This document shows positions 55,020 through 64,000 of a stretch of 64,000 nt of DNA, one piece after another. Below the pieces are notes generated by a model, which did not search any database, was not told the DNA's origin, and saw only the letters and a list, made by a program, of their open reading frames with translations. The position numbers and the translations under genes are program-made. This stretch comes from Shewanella carassii. GTDB taxonomy: Bacteria > Pseudomonadota > Gammaproteobacteria > Enterobacterales > Shewanellaceae. The number at the start of each line of letters is the position of its first letter. Position 1 is the first letter of the stretch. The DNA lies in NCBI RefSeq assembly GCF_002777975.1, contig NZ_NGVS01000006.1:62001-126000 (forward strand), given 5' to 3'.

Positions 55020-55865
55020 ATGGAAACACGTATCGAACTGACCCGCGACAATATTCAACAGGTGGTGGAAGCCTCGAAACAACAGTTGGTCGCGTTGGTC
55101 TTCTGGGCCCAGCAGAGCCCGGAGAGTCTGGGGCTGCTCGGCACCATGGAAGCATTGGCAGGTCGTTATCAGGGGCAACTGCTGCTGGCGGCCGTTAATT
55201 GTGAAACCGAGATGGAAATCGCCTCCTATTTCCAGATCCAGAGCCTGCCGACCACTTTGTTCCTCAGCCAGGGCCAGCCGGTTGATGGCTTTGCCGGAGT
55301 GCAGGACGAGTCGCAAATTCAGGCCATGCTGGATAAACATCTGCCCGCGGCTTGGGAGCTGCAACTCGCTGACGCCAGAGAATTACTCGCAAGAGGCGAT
55401 GCCGCGGCAGCCCTGGTGCTGTTGAAGGAGGCCTATGGCGAGCACAATGGCGCCGAGGTGGCCTTGCCCTATGCCGACGCTTGCCTGCTAACTGGTGATA
55501 TTACCGCTGCCAAGAGCCTGCTTGCCGACATTAAGCTTGAAGATCAGGATGCTTATTACGCCAGTTTGCAGGCCAAACTCAAGTTGGCGGAAGAGGCGGC
55601 TGATACGCCGGAAATCCGTTCTTTGCAACAAGCGCTTGAAGCGACTCCGGGGGATCTGATTGTACTTGGCAAGCTGGCAACCGCTTTGCATCAGGCGCAC
55701 CGAGACGAAGAGGCACTGGAGCTGCTTTTTGCCCAACTGCAGCAAGATCTCAACGTTGGCAATGGCGAACTGAAACAACAGTTTCTGACGATACTTTCAG
55801 CCCTTGGCCAGGGAAATGCACTGGCGAGTGGCTATCGTCGCAAGCTCTACAGTTTACTCTACTGA
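55020..55865 (+). CDS. cnoX: Thioredoxin-fold chaperedoxin CnoX (YbbN)
   Basis: The 281-residue protein aligns throughout with E. coli CnoX: an N-terminal thioredoxin fold (residues 1-110) and a C-terminal TPR-like helical region (115-281, ending SGYRRKLYSLLY). The CXXC position is SPES (residues 33-36), without any cysteine, so it cannot be a normal disulfide reductase. E. coli CnoX protects proteins during hypochlorous acid stress and hands them to DnaK or GroEL. It follows htpG, another chaperone gene. Confidence 0.94.
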   Translation: METRIELTRDNIQQVVEASKQQLVALVFWAQQSPESLGLLGTMEALAGRYQGQLLLAAVNCETEMEIASYFQIQSLPTTLFLSQGQPVDGFAGVQDESQIQAMLDKHLPAAWELQLADARELLARGDAAAALVLLKEAYGEHNGAEVALPYADACLLTGDITAAKSLLADIKLEDQDAYYASLQAKLKLAEEAADTPEIRSLQQALEATPGDLIVLGKLATALHQAHRDEEALELLFAQLQQDLNVGNGELKQQFLTILSALGQGNALASGYRRKLYSLLY

Positions 55866-56019
55866 TAGAGTCAAGCTTGATAGCCCAAGCCACTGCCTGA
55901 ACGGTTTTGACCGTTTTCAACAGGTCAGAGCTGTGAGGTTTATTTGGCGTTTCTGTGGCTAAAGTCGAAGCCAAAAGCCTTCTCATGGGCGGTCAGATGT
56001 GCGAAGATCGCCGCCCTAA

Positions 56020-56697
<678 letters not shown>

Positions 56698-56726
56698 TTA
56701 ATTATCAGAACCGGTTCTCATAATCG

Positions 56727-56755
56727 AAAAAAGCCCGCTATTGCGGGCTTTTTTT
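56727..56755 (+). terminator. Rho-independent terminator of adk
   Basis: AAAAGCCCGC and GCGGGCTTTT pair around TATT, with a T run, 30 bp after the adk stop. Confidence 0.92.
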
Positions 56756-56809
56756 ATAATATTAGCGATGTTAACTTGGCGCCATCTCTCTTGAAACAGG
56801 AATAAAACA

Positions 56810-57805
56810 GTGCAGGATCCCCGTCCTCCATTTGGTGTGCTTTTGGTTAACTTGGGTACTCCCGCTGCGCCAACCAAAGCGGCAGTACGTACTTTTTTAA
56901 AGCAGTTCCTCAGCGATCAACGTGTGGTGGATCTGTCCCCCTGGCTGTGGCAACCCCTGTTACAAGGTATTATTCTCAATACCCGTCCGGCGAAAGTCGC
57001 CAAGTTGTATCAATCTATTTGGCAGGCGGAAGGCTCGCCGTTAATGGTGGTCAGTAAACAGCAGAGACAAGCCCTAGCGGATTTGCTTCGGGAGCAAACG
57101 GGCGTAACCGTTCCCGTTGAGCTGGGGATGAGTTATGGCAGTCCGTCCTTGAATGATGGCCTGACGGCGCTGAAAAATGCCGCTGTGGACAGGGTGCTGG
57201 TGTTGCCTCTCTATCCTCAATATTCCTGCTCTACTGTGGCCAGCGTGTTTGACGGTGTTGCCGCAGCACTGAAAATGGAGCGCAATCTGCCTGAACTGAG
57301 GTTTGTGCGAGATTATCACGACAAGCCAGGTTATATTCAGGCCCTGGCTGACAGTGTCCGTAGCCATTGGCAGCGAGAAGGGCGGGGGCAAAGACTGCTG
57401 ATGTCGTTTCATGGGGTGCCTGAGCGCTACATCAAGGAGGGCGATCCTTATCGCAGTCAATGCGAAACCACGGCCAAGTTGTTGGCCGCCGAGCTTGGCC
57501 TGGGCGAAGGTGAATGGCAGCTGTGCTTCCAATCCCGCTTTGGCAAGGAACCTTGGCTAACACCCTATACCGATGAACTGCTCGAATCTTTGCCGGGACA
57601 AGGGATTACCTCGGTCGATATCATGAGTCCTGCCTTCGCCGCCGATTGTCTGGAAACATTGGAAGAGATAGCTCAAGGGGGCCGCGAAAGCTTCCTTGAA
57701 GCCGGTGGGAAACAATATCAATTTATCCCTTGTCTCAATGCACAATCGGCTCATATGCGCTTTCTTGCCGACCTGGTGAAGTTTCACACTAAAAACTGGC
57801 ACTGA
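56810..57805 (+). CDS. hemH: Ferrochelatase HemH
   Basis: HemH inserts ferrous iron into protoporphyrin IX. The 331-residue protein has the motif MSFHGVPERYIKEGDPY with the active-site histidine, and YPQYSCSTVASV. The start is GTG at 56810 with AGGAATAAAACA upstream; no in-frame ATG is nearby. It follows adk after a terminator, as in E. coli. Confidence 0.96.
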   Translation: MQDPRPPFGVLLVNLGTPAAPTKAAVRTFLKQFLSDQRVVDLSPWLWQPLLQGIILNTRPAKVAKLYQSIWQAEGSPLMVVSKQQRQALADLLREQTGVTVPVELGMSYGSPSLNDGLTALKNAAVDRVLVLPLYPQYSCSTVASVFDGVAAALKMERNLPELRFVRDYHDKPGYIQALADSVRSHWQREGRGQRLLMSFHGVPERYIKEGDPYRSQCETTAKLLAAELGLGEGEWQLCFQSRFGKEPWLTPYTDELLESLPGQGITSVDIMSPAFAADCLETLEEIAQGGRESFLEAGGKQYQFIPCLNAQSAHMRFLADLVKFHTKNWH

Positions 57806-57963
57806 AGCTGCGAACATACACTGGTTTGGCGGTAGATTTGTGATAGAATCTGCCGCCATTTTAAGTGGTCGCTGGCAGCTCCGTCAGCCTGACCTAAGAT
57901 CATTATCAGGAAAGTGTACTCAGACAGTACGCTACTCAGGGACGATGAAAATGAGAGCCCAAT

Positions 57964-59268
57964 ATGAAATTTCCCGGTCAGCGTAAATCTAAACACTATT
58001 TCCCGGTCAAAACCCGTGATCCCCTGCTGGCGCAGTTGACCCAGCAGCCACAACCTTTCAGCACCTGGATTTCAGGGATAGATCAGACTTTGGTGGATAT
58101 TGAAGCCAAGGTTGAAGATGAACTGCTGCAGCGCTACGGTTTACCCAAAGGTAACTCGACTCTGATTGATGATACCAGTGCCCATCAGCTGTATCAGGAG
58201 CTTAAAAGTCGTGAGTTGATCAGCGATGAGTTTGCCGGTGGGACTATCGGTAATACCATCCACAACTACTCTATTCTCGCCGATGACAGATCTGTGCTCT
58301 TTGGTGTGATGAGCAAGCATATTGAAGTAGGCAGTTACGCCTATCGCTATCTGTGCAATACCTCATCCAAGGTGGATCTCAACTATCTGCAGCCGGTTGA
58401 AGGCCCGATAGGTCGCTGCTTTACTCTGATCTCCGATGGCGGTGAGCGCACTTTTGCCATCAGCAAGGGCTCAATGGACAAGTTAAGCCCGGAGTTTATC
58501 GATAAAGAAGTGATCCAGGGCAGCTCTGCTTTGGTGTTGACAGCTTATCTGATGCGGGCCAGCGATGGCGATCAGATAGGTGAAGCGGCGCTGACGGCGA
58601 TTCGCTACGCCCAGGAAGCCGAAGTGCCGGTGGTACTGACCTTGGGAACCCGCTTTCTGATTGCCGAAGATCCCAAGTGGTGGCAGGAGTTTATTCGCCA
58701 ACATGTGACTGTGCTGGCGATGAATGAAGATGAAGGTGAGGCGCTGACTGGATTTGCCGATCCCTTGCTGGCCAGTGAAGCGGCACTTGAATGGTGTGAC
58801 ATGGTGTTGACTACTGCGGGCGCCTCCGGGCTTTACACCGCAGGCTATACCGATGACGCCGAGAAACGCGAGACGGCTCATACACTGCTTCCCGGAGCGA
58901 TACCTGAATTCAACCGTTATGAGTTTTCCCGCCCTAAATTGAAAAAAGACTGTGATCAGCCCATCAAGGTGTATGCTCATATTTCGCCTTACATGGGTGG
59001 TCCGGAGAAAATTCACAATACCAATGGCGCTGGTGATGGCGCCCTGTCTGCTCTCTTGCATGACTTGGCGGCCAACACCTTCCACAAGACCAATGTGCCG
59101 GGCTCCAGTAAGCATAAGCGCGATGGCTTGTGTTACTCCTCGTTTTCACAAATCTGTAAGTATGCCAACCGGGTGGCTTACGAGGTGCTGGCGCAGCATA
59201 GCCCACGCCTATCAAGAGGTTTGCCCGAGCGGGAAGATAGCCTGGAAGAAGCCTACTGGGAGCGTTAA
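57964..59268 (+). CDS. gsk: Inosine/guanosine kinase
   Basis: The 434-residue PfkB-family kinase matches E. coli Gsk (434), which phosphorylates inosine and guanosine. The N-terminal MKFPGQRKSKHYFPVKTRDPL and the C-terminal nucleotide-site motif NGAGDGALSALLHD are diagnostic. It follows hemH after 158 bp, where no terminator is seen. Confidence 0.96.
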   Translation: MKFPGQRKSKHYFPVKTRDPLLAQLTQQPQPFSTWISGIDQTLVDIEAKVEDELLQRYGLPKGNSTLIDDTSAHQLYQELKSRELISDEFAGGTIGNTIHNYSILADDRSVLFGVMSKHIEVGSYAYRYLCNTSSKVDLNYLQPVEGPIGRCFTLISDGGERTFAISKGSMDKLSPEFIDKEVIQGSSALVLTAYLMRASDGDQIGEAALTAIRYAQEAEVPVVLTLGTRFLIAEDPKWWQEFIRQHVTVLAMNEDEGEALTGFADPLLASEAALEWCDMVLTTAGASGLYTAGYTDDAEKRETAHTLLPGAIPEFNRYEFSRPKLKKDCDQPIKVYAHISPYMGGPEKIHNTNGAGDGALSALLHDLAANTFHKTNVPGSSKHKRDGLCYSSFSQICKYANRVAYEVLAQHSPRLSRGLPEREDSLEEAYWER

Positions 59269-59300
59269 GAGCGTTATCCATAGGTGGATTCTTAATAGAA

Positions 59301-59326
59301 GAGGGCGCTCAAATGAGCGCCCTCTT
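59301..59326. terminator. Convergent terminator between gsk and the symporter gene
   Basis: GAGGGCGCTC and GAGCGCCCTC pair around AAAT, with short T-rich tails in both orientations. Confidence 0.85.
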
Positions 59327-59405
59327 TGTATCTCGTTCCCTTGGAGGTTTGAAAACCAAGCCACAACTGCAGGCTGGCCTTTGTCTCCCAAATAAGGGCT
59401 AGGCC

Positions 59406-60758
59406 TTACATGGGAGTGTGGTGTTCCTTATGGAAACTGACATTGGTTTTGCCGGCTTTGGGGTCATTGAAGGTCTCTTCATTGAACTCATTTTCCGACT
59501 TGGCGATCACCACGGTTGCGACAGCATCACCAGTGACGTTCACCGCGGTGCGCACCATATCCAGCAATCTATCGACCCCGATAATCAGTGCTATACCATC
59601 TACCGGTAGACCTACTTGATTGAGCACCATGGCCAGCATCACCAGGCCCACACCCGGTACCCCGGCCGTGCCGATAGAGGCCAGAGTAGCCGTGACAACT
59701 ACAGTAATATAGTCGGTAATTGTCAGGTCGATACCGTAAACCTGAGCGATAAATACCGTTGCCACCCCTTGCATGATGGCGGTGCCATCCATATTGATGG
59801 TAGCGCCCAAGGGTAAGGTGAACGAGGCTATCTTGTTATCAACGCCCAGGCGATGCTCGGCCGTCTCGATAGTGACCGGCAGAGTAGCGTTGGAACTGGC
59901 GGTGCTGAAGGCAAACAGCTGTACGTCGCGCATCTTACGGATAAAGGTGAACGGATTCAGCCCTGACAGCAGATTGAGCAGAATAGGGTAAGTGATAAAA
60001 GCATGGACCAGCAGTACGCCCAGAACCACAAAGAAGTAAGCGACCACGCTGCTGAAGGTTTCTACGCCGAGTGTCAGCGCCAGTTTACCCATGAGAGCAA
60101 ATACCCCGTAAGGCGCTAGATGCATGATCAGGGTGACCACTTTCATGATCACTTCATTGAGGTCCTCAAACAGCGCCGCAACTCGTTTGCCCTTGTCGCC
60201 TACATGAGAGATGGCGAAACCGAAGATCACCGCAAAGATGATGATCTGCAGCATATTGCCTTCGCTCAGCGCCTGCATTGGGTTGGTGGGCACTATGTTG
60301 ATCAACACCTCCGCCAAGCTGGGGGCATCCTTGGCTTCAAAACTGTTACCCGCGGTAGACATGCTGCTATGGCCAGGATGGATCATCACTGCCGCCATTA
60401 TCGACAGTGTCAGGGCAATGGCGGTGGTGAAAAGATAGAAGGCGATGGTTTTGCCACCCAAACGTCCCAGTTTTGAGGGATCACTCAGAGAGCTGGTACC
60501 GCATACCAGAGAGATAAATACCAGAGGTACCACCAACATTTTTAAGCTGGAGATAAAGATGGTACCTATGACATTCAGAAAGCCTTCGGTGATGTAATCC
60601 TGCACAAAGATGAAATAGGGATCTTGCAGGACTTGAGGTGAATCCAACTCACCCGCGGGGAAAAACGCTCTCAGAATAAGGCCGAATACAATACCGGTGA
60701 TCATCCCGATAAGGATCTTGCCGGTTAGGCCGAGTTTCTTGAATAGAGTAAGTGCCAT
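59406..60758 (-). CDS. Dicarboxylate/amino acid:cation symporter (DAACS family)
   Basis: A 450-residue inner-membrane protein with the DAACS hallmarks: LKMLVVPLVFISLVCG, the re-entrant loops FSTASSNATLPVTIE and [17 protein letters not shown], and GTAGVPGVGLVMLAMVL. The family includes GltP and DctA; the exact substrate (glutamate, aspartate or C4-dicarboxylates) cannot be read with confidence. It has an extended His-rich C-terminus. GAAAATTT precedes the ATG. Confidence 0.93.
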   Translation of the reverse strand: MALTLFKKLGLTGKILIGMITGIVFGLILRAFFPAGELDSPQVLQDPYFIFVQDYITEGFLNVIGTIFISSLKMLVVPLVFISLVCGTSSLSDPSKLGRLGGKTIAFYLFTTAIALTLSIMAAVMIHPGHSSMSTAGNSFEAKDAPSLAEVLINIVPTNPMQALSEGNMLQIIIFAVIFGFAISHVGDKGKRVAALFEDLNEVIMKVVTLIMHLAPYGVFALMGKLALTLGVETFSSVVAYFFVVLGVLLVHAFITYPILLNLLSGLNPFTFIRKMRDVQLFAFSTASSNATLPVTIETAEHRLGVDNKIASFTLPLGATINMDGTAIMQGVATVFIAQVYGIDLTITDYITVVVTATLASIGTAGVPGVGLVMLAMVLNQVGLPVDGIALIIGVDRLLDMVRTAVNVTGDAVATVVIAKSENEFNEETFNDPKAGKTNVSFHKEHHTPM

Positions 60759-60978
60759 AAATTTTCCTGTTTAATTTTTGTACTTTTGTAATTTGGCGCA
60801 CTAAAGCCTAACAAGAAAGCGCTTCAGAGGAAATGGTATACTAGTTAAAGTTTGTCGCTAATAATGGCTATATTGGTGCGTTTGTTGTGGAAATGTTTAG
60901 TGAAAATTGTGTAATGTTGCTCTATAAGTAATGCGTAAGTATGTATTCAGTATTTGTTGAGTAACAGGGAGTCTGACA

Positions 60979-63432
60979 ATGAGGTCAGCGTTTAAGTTTT
61001 ACTTCACTTTATTAGCTAGTTTTCTTCTATTCGCCTGCGGTGGTGGGGGCAGTATTTCAGATACCGGAGATGGTTCGACGCCCACAATACCCTCAGATGC
61101 TTACGCCATTAGTCTTAAATTAACGAATGCTAATGGCGATCCTTTAGCGGAAGTGTCCAATGCCGTACCGGGGAAGCTGGTTGCGACCTTGACCAAAAAC
61201 GCGGTTCCTCTGGAGGGGGGAAGGATCACTTTCTCCATCGAAGGCCAAGGTGTGTTGGCCCCTGATAGCGGGGTCTCGGATGCGCAAGGGATGGTTGGAA
61301 TTGATTTACTTCCCGGAGATAAGCTTGGGTCAGGGACTGTGACAGCCAATTATACTCCTAGCAGTGGCGATGGTGCTGAAGCTCAAGTCTCATTCAATAC
61401 CAAGGGGGATGGTGGCGCCGATACCGGAGGAGCTCAGATATCCTTGGTGCTTGTTGCTGATCCTGACAGTACAACCCCTTTGGAAGCGATCACCTCATTA
61501 ACGCCGGGTTACTTGGTGGCCAATGTCAGCGGGATTTCCAAACAGACCATTGTCAAGTTTACCAGTGACAGGGGCGAAATCCCCATAGATACGGCGGCGA
61601 CAAATAATGGCAAGGCCTATGTTCAAATCTTGGCGGGGACTCAACCTGGAGCCGGGATTGCAACCGCCACTTTGTTGTCCGGCGAAGAGACGTCCTTGGT
61701 ATTTAAAGTGGGCGCAACCAATGTGTTTATGGGCAGCGGCTCGCCATTCCAGGATGGGGTTGCTTCTGTGGCTCCCGCCGTTGTCTCTGCTGGTGGTACC
61801 GCGAGTGTCAGTGTGACATTACAGGATGATAACGGCATTCCTTTTACCGAACCCGCTGAAGTTAAGTTTACGTCAGTCTGTGCCGGTAAAACGCCTTTGG
61901 AAGCGGAAATTAGTTCACCTGTCATTGCCGTCAATGGTGTTGCTACCAGTACCTATCTCGCCAAGGGGTGTGTCGGTGATGACACTATTAATGTCAGCGC
62001 TAATGTCGGTGGGAAATCACTGACCGCCAAAGCCGTGGTGAATGTTTTGCCTGCGAGTGTGGGCAGCATCTTTTTCGTTGATGCGACTCCGCAAACTATC
62101 CGCTTAAAAGGTACGGGTGGGGCGGAATCATCAACGGTTAGATTTAAAGTCCTGGATAAGAACAATAATCCCGTTAGTAACCAAAGAGTTAACTTTTCCC
62201 TCAATACAGACGTCGGTGGTATCGAGATAGATCCTGTTTTCGCGATGACCAATGCACAAGGGATAGCTCAAACCGTCATTAACTCAGGAACCGTATCAAC
62301 CTCCGTCAGGGTAACCGCGGTCGTCGATGGCAGCTCTCCATTGATCTCATCCCAGTCCAGCCAGTTGGTGATATCGACCGGCCTTCCGGATCAGGATTCT
62401 TTCTCTCTCGCTGCTGATAACTATAACCCGGAAGGTTGGAACTTTGATGGTATTGAGGTCAAGGTAACGGCCAGGTTAGCTGATGCTTTCAACAACCCGG
62501 TTCCGGATGGCACTGCGGTTAGCTTTACCACAGAAGGTGGCGTCATTGAGTCTTCATGCACAACAACGGCCGGTGCTTGTATGGTGACCTGGACCAGTCA
62601 AAACCCTCGCCCTACAGGCAGCACTCTTGGTGCCGGAGATCAACCGTCCCTGGATGCCCCTGGACAACCCTACGGTGGACGGGTAACCATTCTGGCAACG
62701 GCAATTGGTGAAGAATCATTCCCGGATCTCAATGGTAATGGCCGATTCGACTTGGTTGAGTGGAATGACTTCAAGACTAAGCAAGATGTTTCCGGTCTTC
62801 CCTTCGATTTGTCGGAAGCCTTTGTTGATCATAATGAAGATGGTCTTTATAACCCGGTTGATGCTGGTGAAGATGGCGGTGGCTTGGAAACCTTTGCTGA
62901 CTTTAACAATAGCGGTAGCTTTGATAAGTCGGATGGCGTCTATAACGGCAGCCTTTGTCAGCTTGATGCCAGCAATAATCCTCACGAAGGGTGCTCAGCG
63001 ACTGACAAGTCGCTCAATGTCAGGGCTTCTATTGTGTTGGTGATGTCGGGAAGCGATCCGGTTGCTTCGACCCCCGAGATTATCGATAGCTGTACCGATG
63101 ATAAGACACAAGTGGATGTATGTGATGGCCTGAATGATAACCAAACCTTGGATATCATAGGTAAATCTGTTGGCGCAGTATCAATCATTATCGGCGATCT
63201 CCATAATCAACCCTTGCCATCTGGCACTAAGATCACTTTCGTCACCACCGCCGGTAGTTTGGCAAGCCAAGGAGACTTTACTGTACTCTCAAGCAACCAA
63301 AATGGTGCCTTAAAATACAGTGTCATGGTGAAAGGTGCCGACCAAGCCGATGCCGGTAGTCTGCTGATTGAAATCATCACTCCCAATGGGGTGACGACCA
63401 ACCTGCCGGCTATTCCAGTGGTTATTCATTAA
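60979..63432 (+). CDS. Large Ig-like (Big-1 type) lipoprotein with EF-hand-like loops
   Basis: The 817-residue protein starts with a lipoprotein signal (FLLFACGGGGS, lipid Cys20). It contains several Ig-like domains of bacterial Big-1/invasin type with patterns such as PVPDGTAVSFTTEGG and PLPSGTKITFVTTAG. Three calcium-loop-like segments start at Asp583 (DLNGNGRFDLVEW), Asp617 (DHNEDGLYNPVD) and Asp641 (DFNNSGSFDKSDG). It is probably a surface-anchored adhesion or structural protein; no enzyme domain is seen. Shewanella species often carry such lipoproteins. The start follows CAGGGAG. It ends in a strong terminator. Confidence 0.88.
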   Translation: MRSAFKFYFTLLASFLLFACGGGGSISDTGDGSTPTIPSDAYAISLKLTNANGDPLAEVSNAVPGKLVATLTKNAVPLEGGRITFSIEGQGVLAPDSGVSDAQGMVGIDLLPGDKLGSGTVTANYTPSSGDGAEAQVSFNTKGDGGADTGGAQISLVLVADPDSTTPLEAITSLTPGYLVANVSGISKQTIVKFTSDRGEIPIDTAATNNGKAYVQILAGTQPGAGIATATLLSGEETSLVFKVGATNVFMGSGSPFQDGVASVAPAVVSAGGTASVSVTLQDDNGIPFTEPAEVKFTSVCAGKTPLEAEISSPVIAVNGVATSTYLAKGCVGDDTINVSANVGGKSLTAKAVVNVLPASVGSIFFVDATPQTIRLKGTGGAESSTVRFKVLDKNNNPVSNQRVNFSLNTDVGGIEIDPVFAMTNAQGIAQTVINSGTVSTSVRVTAVVDGSSPLISSQSSQLVISTGLPDQDSFSLAADNYNPEGWNFDGIEVKVTARLADAFNNPVPDGTAVSFTTEGGVIESSCTTTAGACMVTWTSQNPRPTGSTLGAGDQPSLDAPGQPYGGRVTILATAIGEESFPDLNGNGRFDLVEWNDFKTKQDVSGLPFDLSEAFVDHNEDGLYNPVDAGEDGGGLETFADFNNSGSFDKSDGVYNGSLCQLDASNNPHEGCSATDKSLNVRASIVLVMSGSDPVASTPEIIDSCTDDKTQVDVCDGLNDNQTLDIIGKSVGAVSIIIGDLHNQPLPSGTKITFVTTAGSLASQGDFTVLSSNQNGALKYSVMVKGADQADAGSLLIEIITPNGVTTNLPAIPVVIH

Positions 63433-63462
63433 GGGAATAGATACCTTCTGACAGGAGACCAA

Positions 63463-63492
63463 GTGCCTGATGGAAACATCAGGCACTTTTTT
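63463..63492 (+). terminator. Rho-independent terminator of the Ig-like lipoprotein
   Basis: GTGCCTGATG and CATCAGGCAC form a 10-bp stem with a GAAA tetraloop, followed by six T residues, 30 bp after the stop. Confidence 0.95.
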
Positions 63493-63499
63493 ATCAGTT

Positions 63500-63530
63500 A
63501 AAAAATTGGCCTCAGTTCATGAGGCCAATT
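63500..63530 (-). terminator. Rho-independent terminator of astB
   Basis: On the minus strand AATTGGCCTCA and its complement form an 11-bp stem with a 5-nt loop, followed by a T run. It lies 41 bp after the astB stop. Confidence 0.88.
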
Positions 63531-63571
63531 GGATCTAGATGTGAGTTGCAATGCTAGCGCGAAGTAAAAAC

Positions 63572-64000
63572 TTATCGCTGGAACTGATAGACGCTGCCGA
63601 GTTTCATTATCTGGGTCAGTTCATCCAGCGCGGTGCGAGACTCGATTATCAGTTGTGGGTCGGCCAAGTCTGCGGGTAACAAGCGATCGCGGTAGTGTTT
63701 GTCCACCCAGGCGTTGAGGCGAGTAAACAGACTATCATCGAGCAGTACATGCTGATTGATGGCTGCCAATTCGGCATCATTCATGGCGACTCGTAGACGT
63801 AGGCAAGCCGGGCCACCACCGTTTTGCATGCTTTGTTTTACATCAAAGTATTCAACTTTTTGAATCGGTGTATCCAGAGTCAGCAGTTCATCGAGGTAGG
63901 TTTTTACCGCCGGATTCTCGGCACAGTCGGTTGGCGCTATGATGACCATCTTGCCGTCACTCATGCTCAATAGTTGGGTGTTGAACAGGTAGGATTTGAC
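63572..64000 (-). CDS. astB: N-succinylarginine dihydrolase, C-terminal part (cut by window edge)
   Basis: AstB hydrolyses N2-succinylarginine to succinylornithine, CO2 and ammonia in the arginine succinyltransferase pathway. The frame is open to the window edge; only the C-terminal 142 residues are seen. [13 protein letters not shown] holds the catalytic cysteine, and [19 protein letters not shown] and LGSVYQFQR are typical of the C-terminus. The sequence [11 protein letters not shown] just inside the edge continues the family match, so the TTG and ATG codons near 63970 are internal, not starts. Confidence 0.95.
   Translation of the reverse strand, partial: VKSYLFNTQLLSMSDGKMVIIAPTDCAENPAVKTYLDELLTLDTPIQKVEYFDVKQSMQNGGGPACLRLRVAMNDAELAAINQHVLLDDSLFTRLNAWVDKHYRDRLLPADLADPQLIIESRTALDELTQIMKLGSVYQFQR

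Noticed and set aside
55900-55917. AACGG...CCGTT hairpin after cnoX as a terminator.
   Set aside because: Stem of only 5 bp and just two T residues follow; too weak to call.

Overview
The window is a typical gammaproteobacterial chromosome segment, almost certainly from Shewanella and probably one of the higher-GC species (an S. algae-like lineage; this is inference from protein similarity and gene order recalled from memory). Supporting points are the complete isc operon followed by ndk, the queA-tgt-yajC-secDF block, the apt-dnaX-ybaB-recR-htpG-cnoX-adk-hemH-gsk block, two very large TonB-dependent receptors and a CheV protein. No rRNA, tRNA, IS element, prophage or CRISPR array was recognised. 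Both ends cut genes: an ABC exporter on the left and astB on the right.

Layout. 1-9.4 kb: ABC exporter, an alkylation-repair pair (Ada/AlkA fusion and Ogt), a small phosphatase, a phospholipase D lipoprotein, CheV, the Na+/Ser-Thr symporter SstT and RluA. 9.5-16 kb: AcpH, then queuosine synthesis and Sec translocation (queA, tgt, yajC, secD, secF). 16-18.4 kb: an operon-like run of a DUF2007 protein, a cysteine-less rhodanese and a siroheme-synthesis dehydrogenase, then YaeQ. 18.5-22.8 kb: a CstA-family transporter behind a BtsS/BtsR two-component system, with three copies of a BtsR-like operator in front of the transporter. 22.8-26.2 kb: a chromosomal ParA/ribbon-helix-helix pair, a PilZ protein, PsiE and NnrS (with a possible NsrR site). 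26.4-36.7 kb: suhB, trmJ, cysE, iscRSUA-hscBA-fdx behind two IscR boxes, rimK, iscX and ndk. 36.7-43 kb: two paralogous TonB-dependent receptors with long AT-rich leaders. 43-47 kb: a DksA-type zinc finger protein, DusC and an hvfABC cluster. 47-59.3 kb: YbaN-like protein, a receiver domain lacking its phosphoacceptor, and the apt to gsk housekeeping block. 59.4-64 kb: a dicarboxylate/amino-acid symporter, a large Ig-like lipoprotein and the end of astB.

The most distinctive system is at 44.8-46.9 kb. A secreted 140-residue peptide with eight Glu-Gly-Lys-Cys-Gly motifs is followed by a DUF692 multinuclear iron oxidase (HvfB type) and its partner protein (HvfC type). Relatives of this cassette make copper-binding peptides in which cysteines are converted to heterocycles. 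The family is known, but this copy has an unusual motif layout, no adjacent DoxX gene and a hairpin between precursor and enzyme.

Regulation visible in the DNA: paired type-1 IscR boxes before iscR, a sigma-32 promoter before htpG, BtsR-like direct repeats before the CstA-family gene, a programmed -1 frameshift cassette inside dnaX, a CRP-like site before a 39-residue membrane peptide, and many clean Rho-independent terminators.
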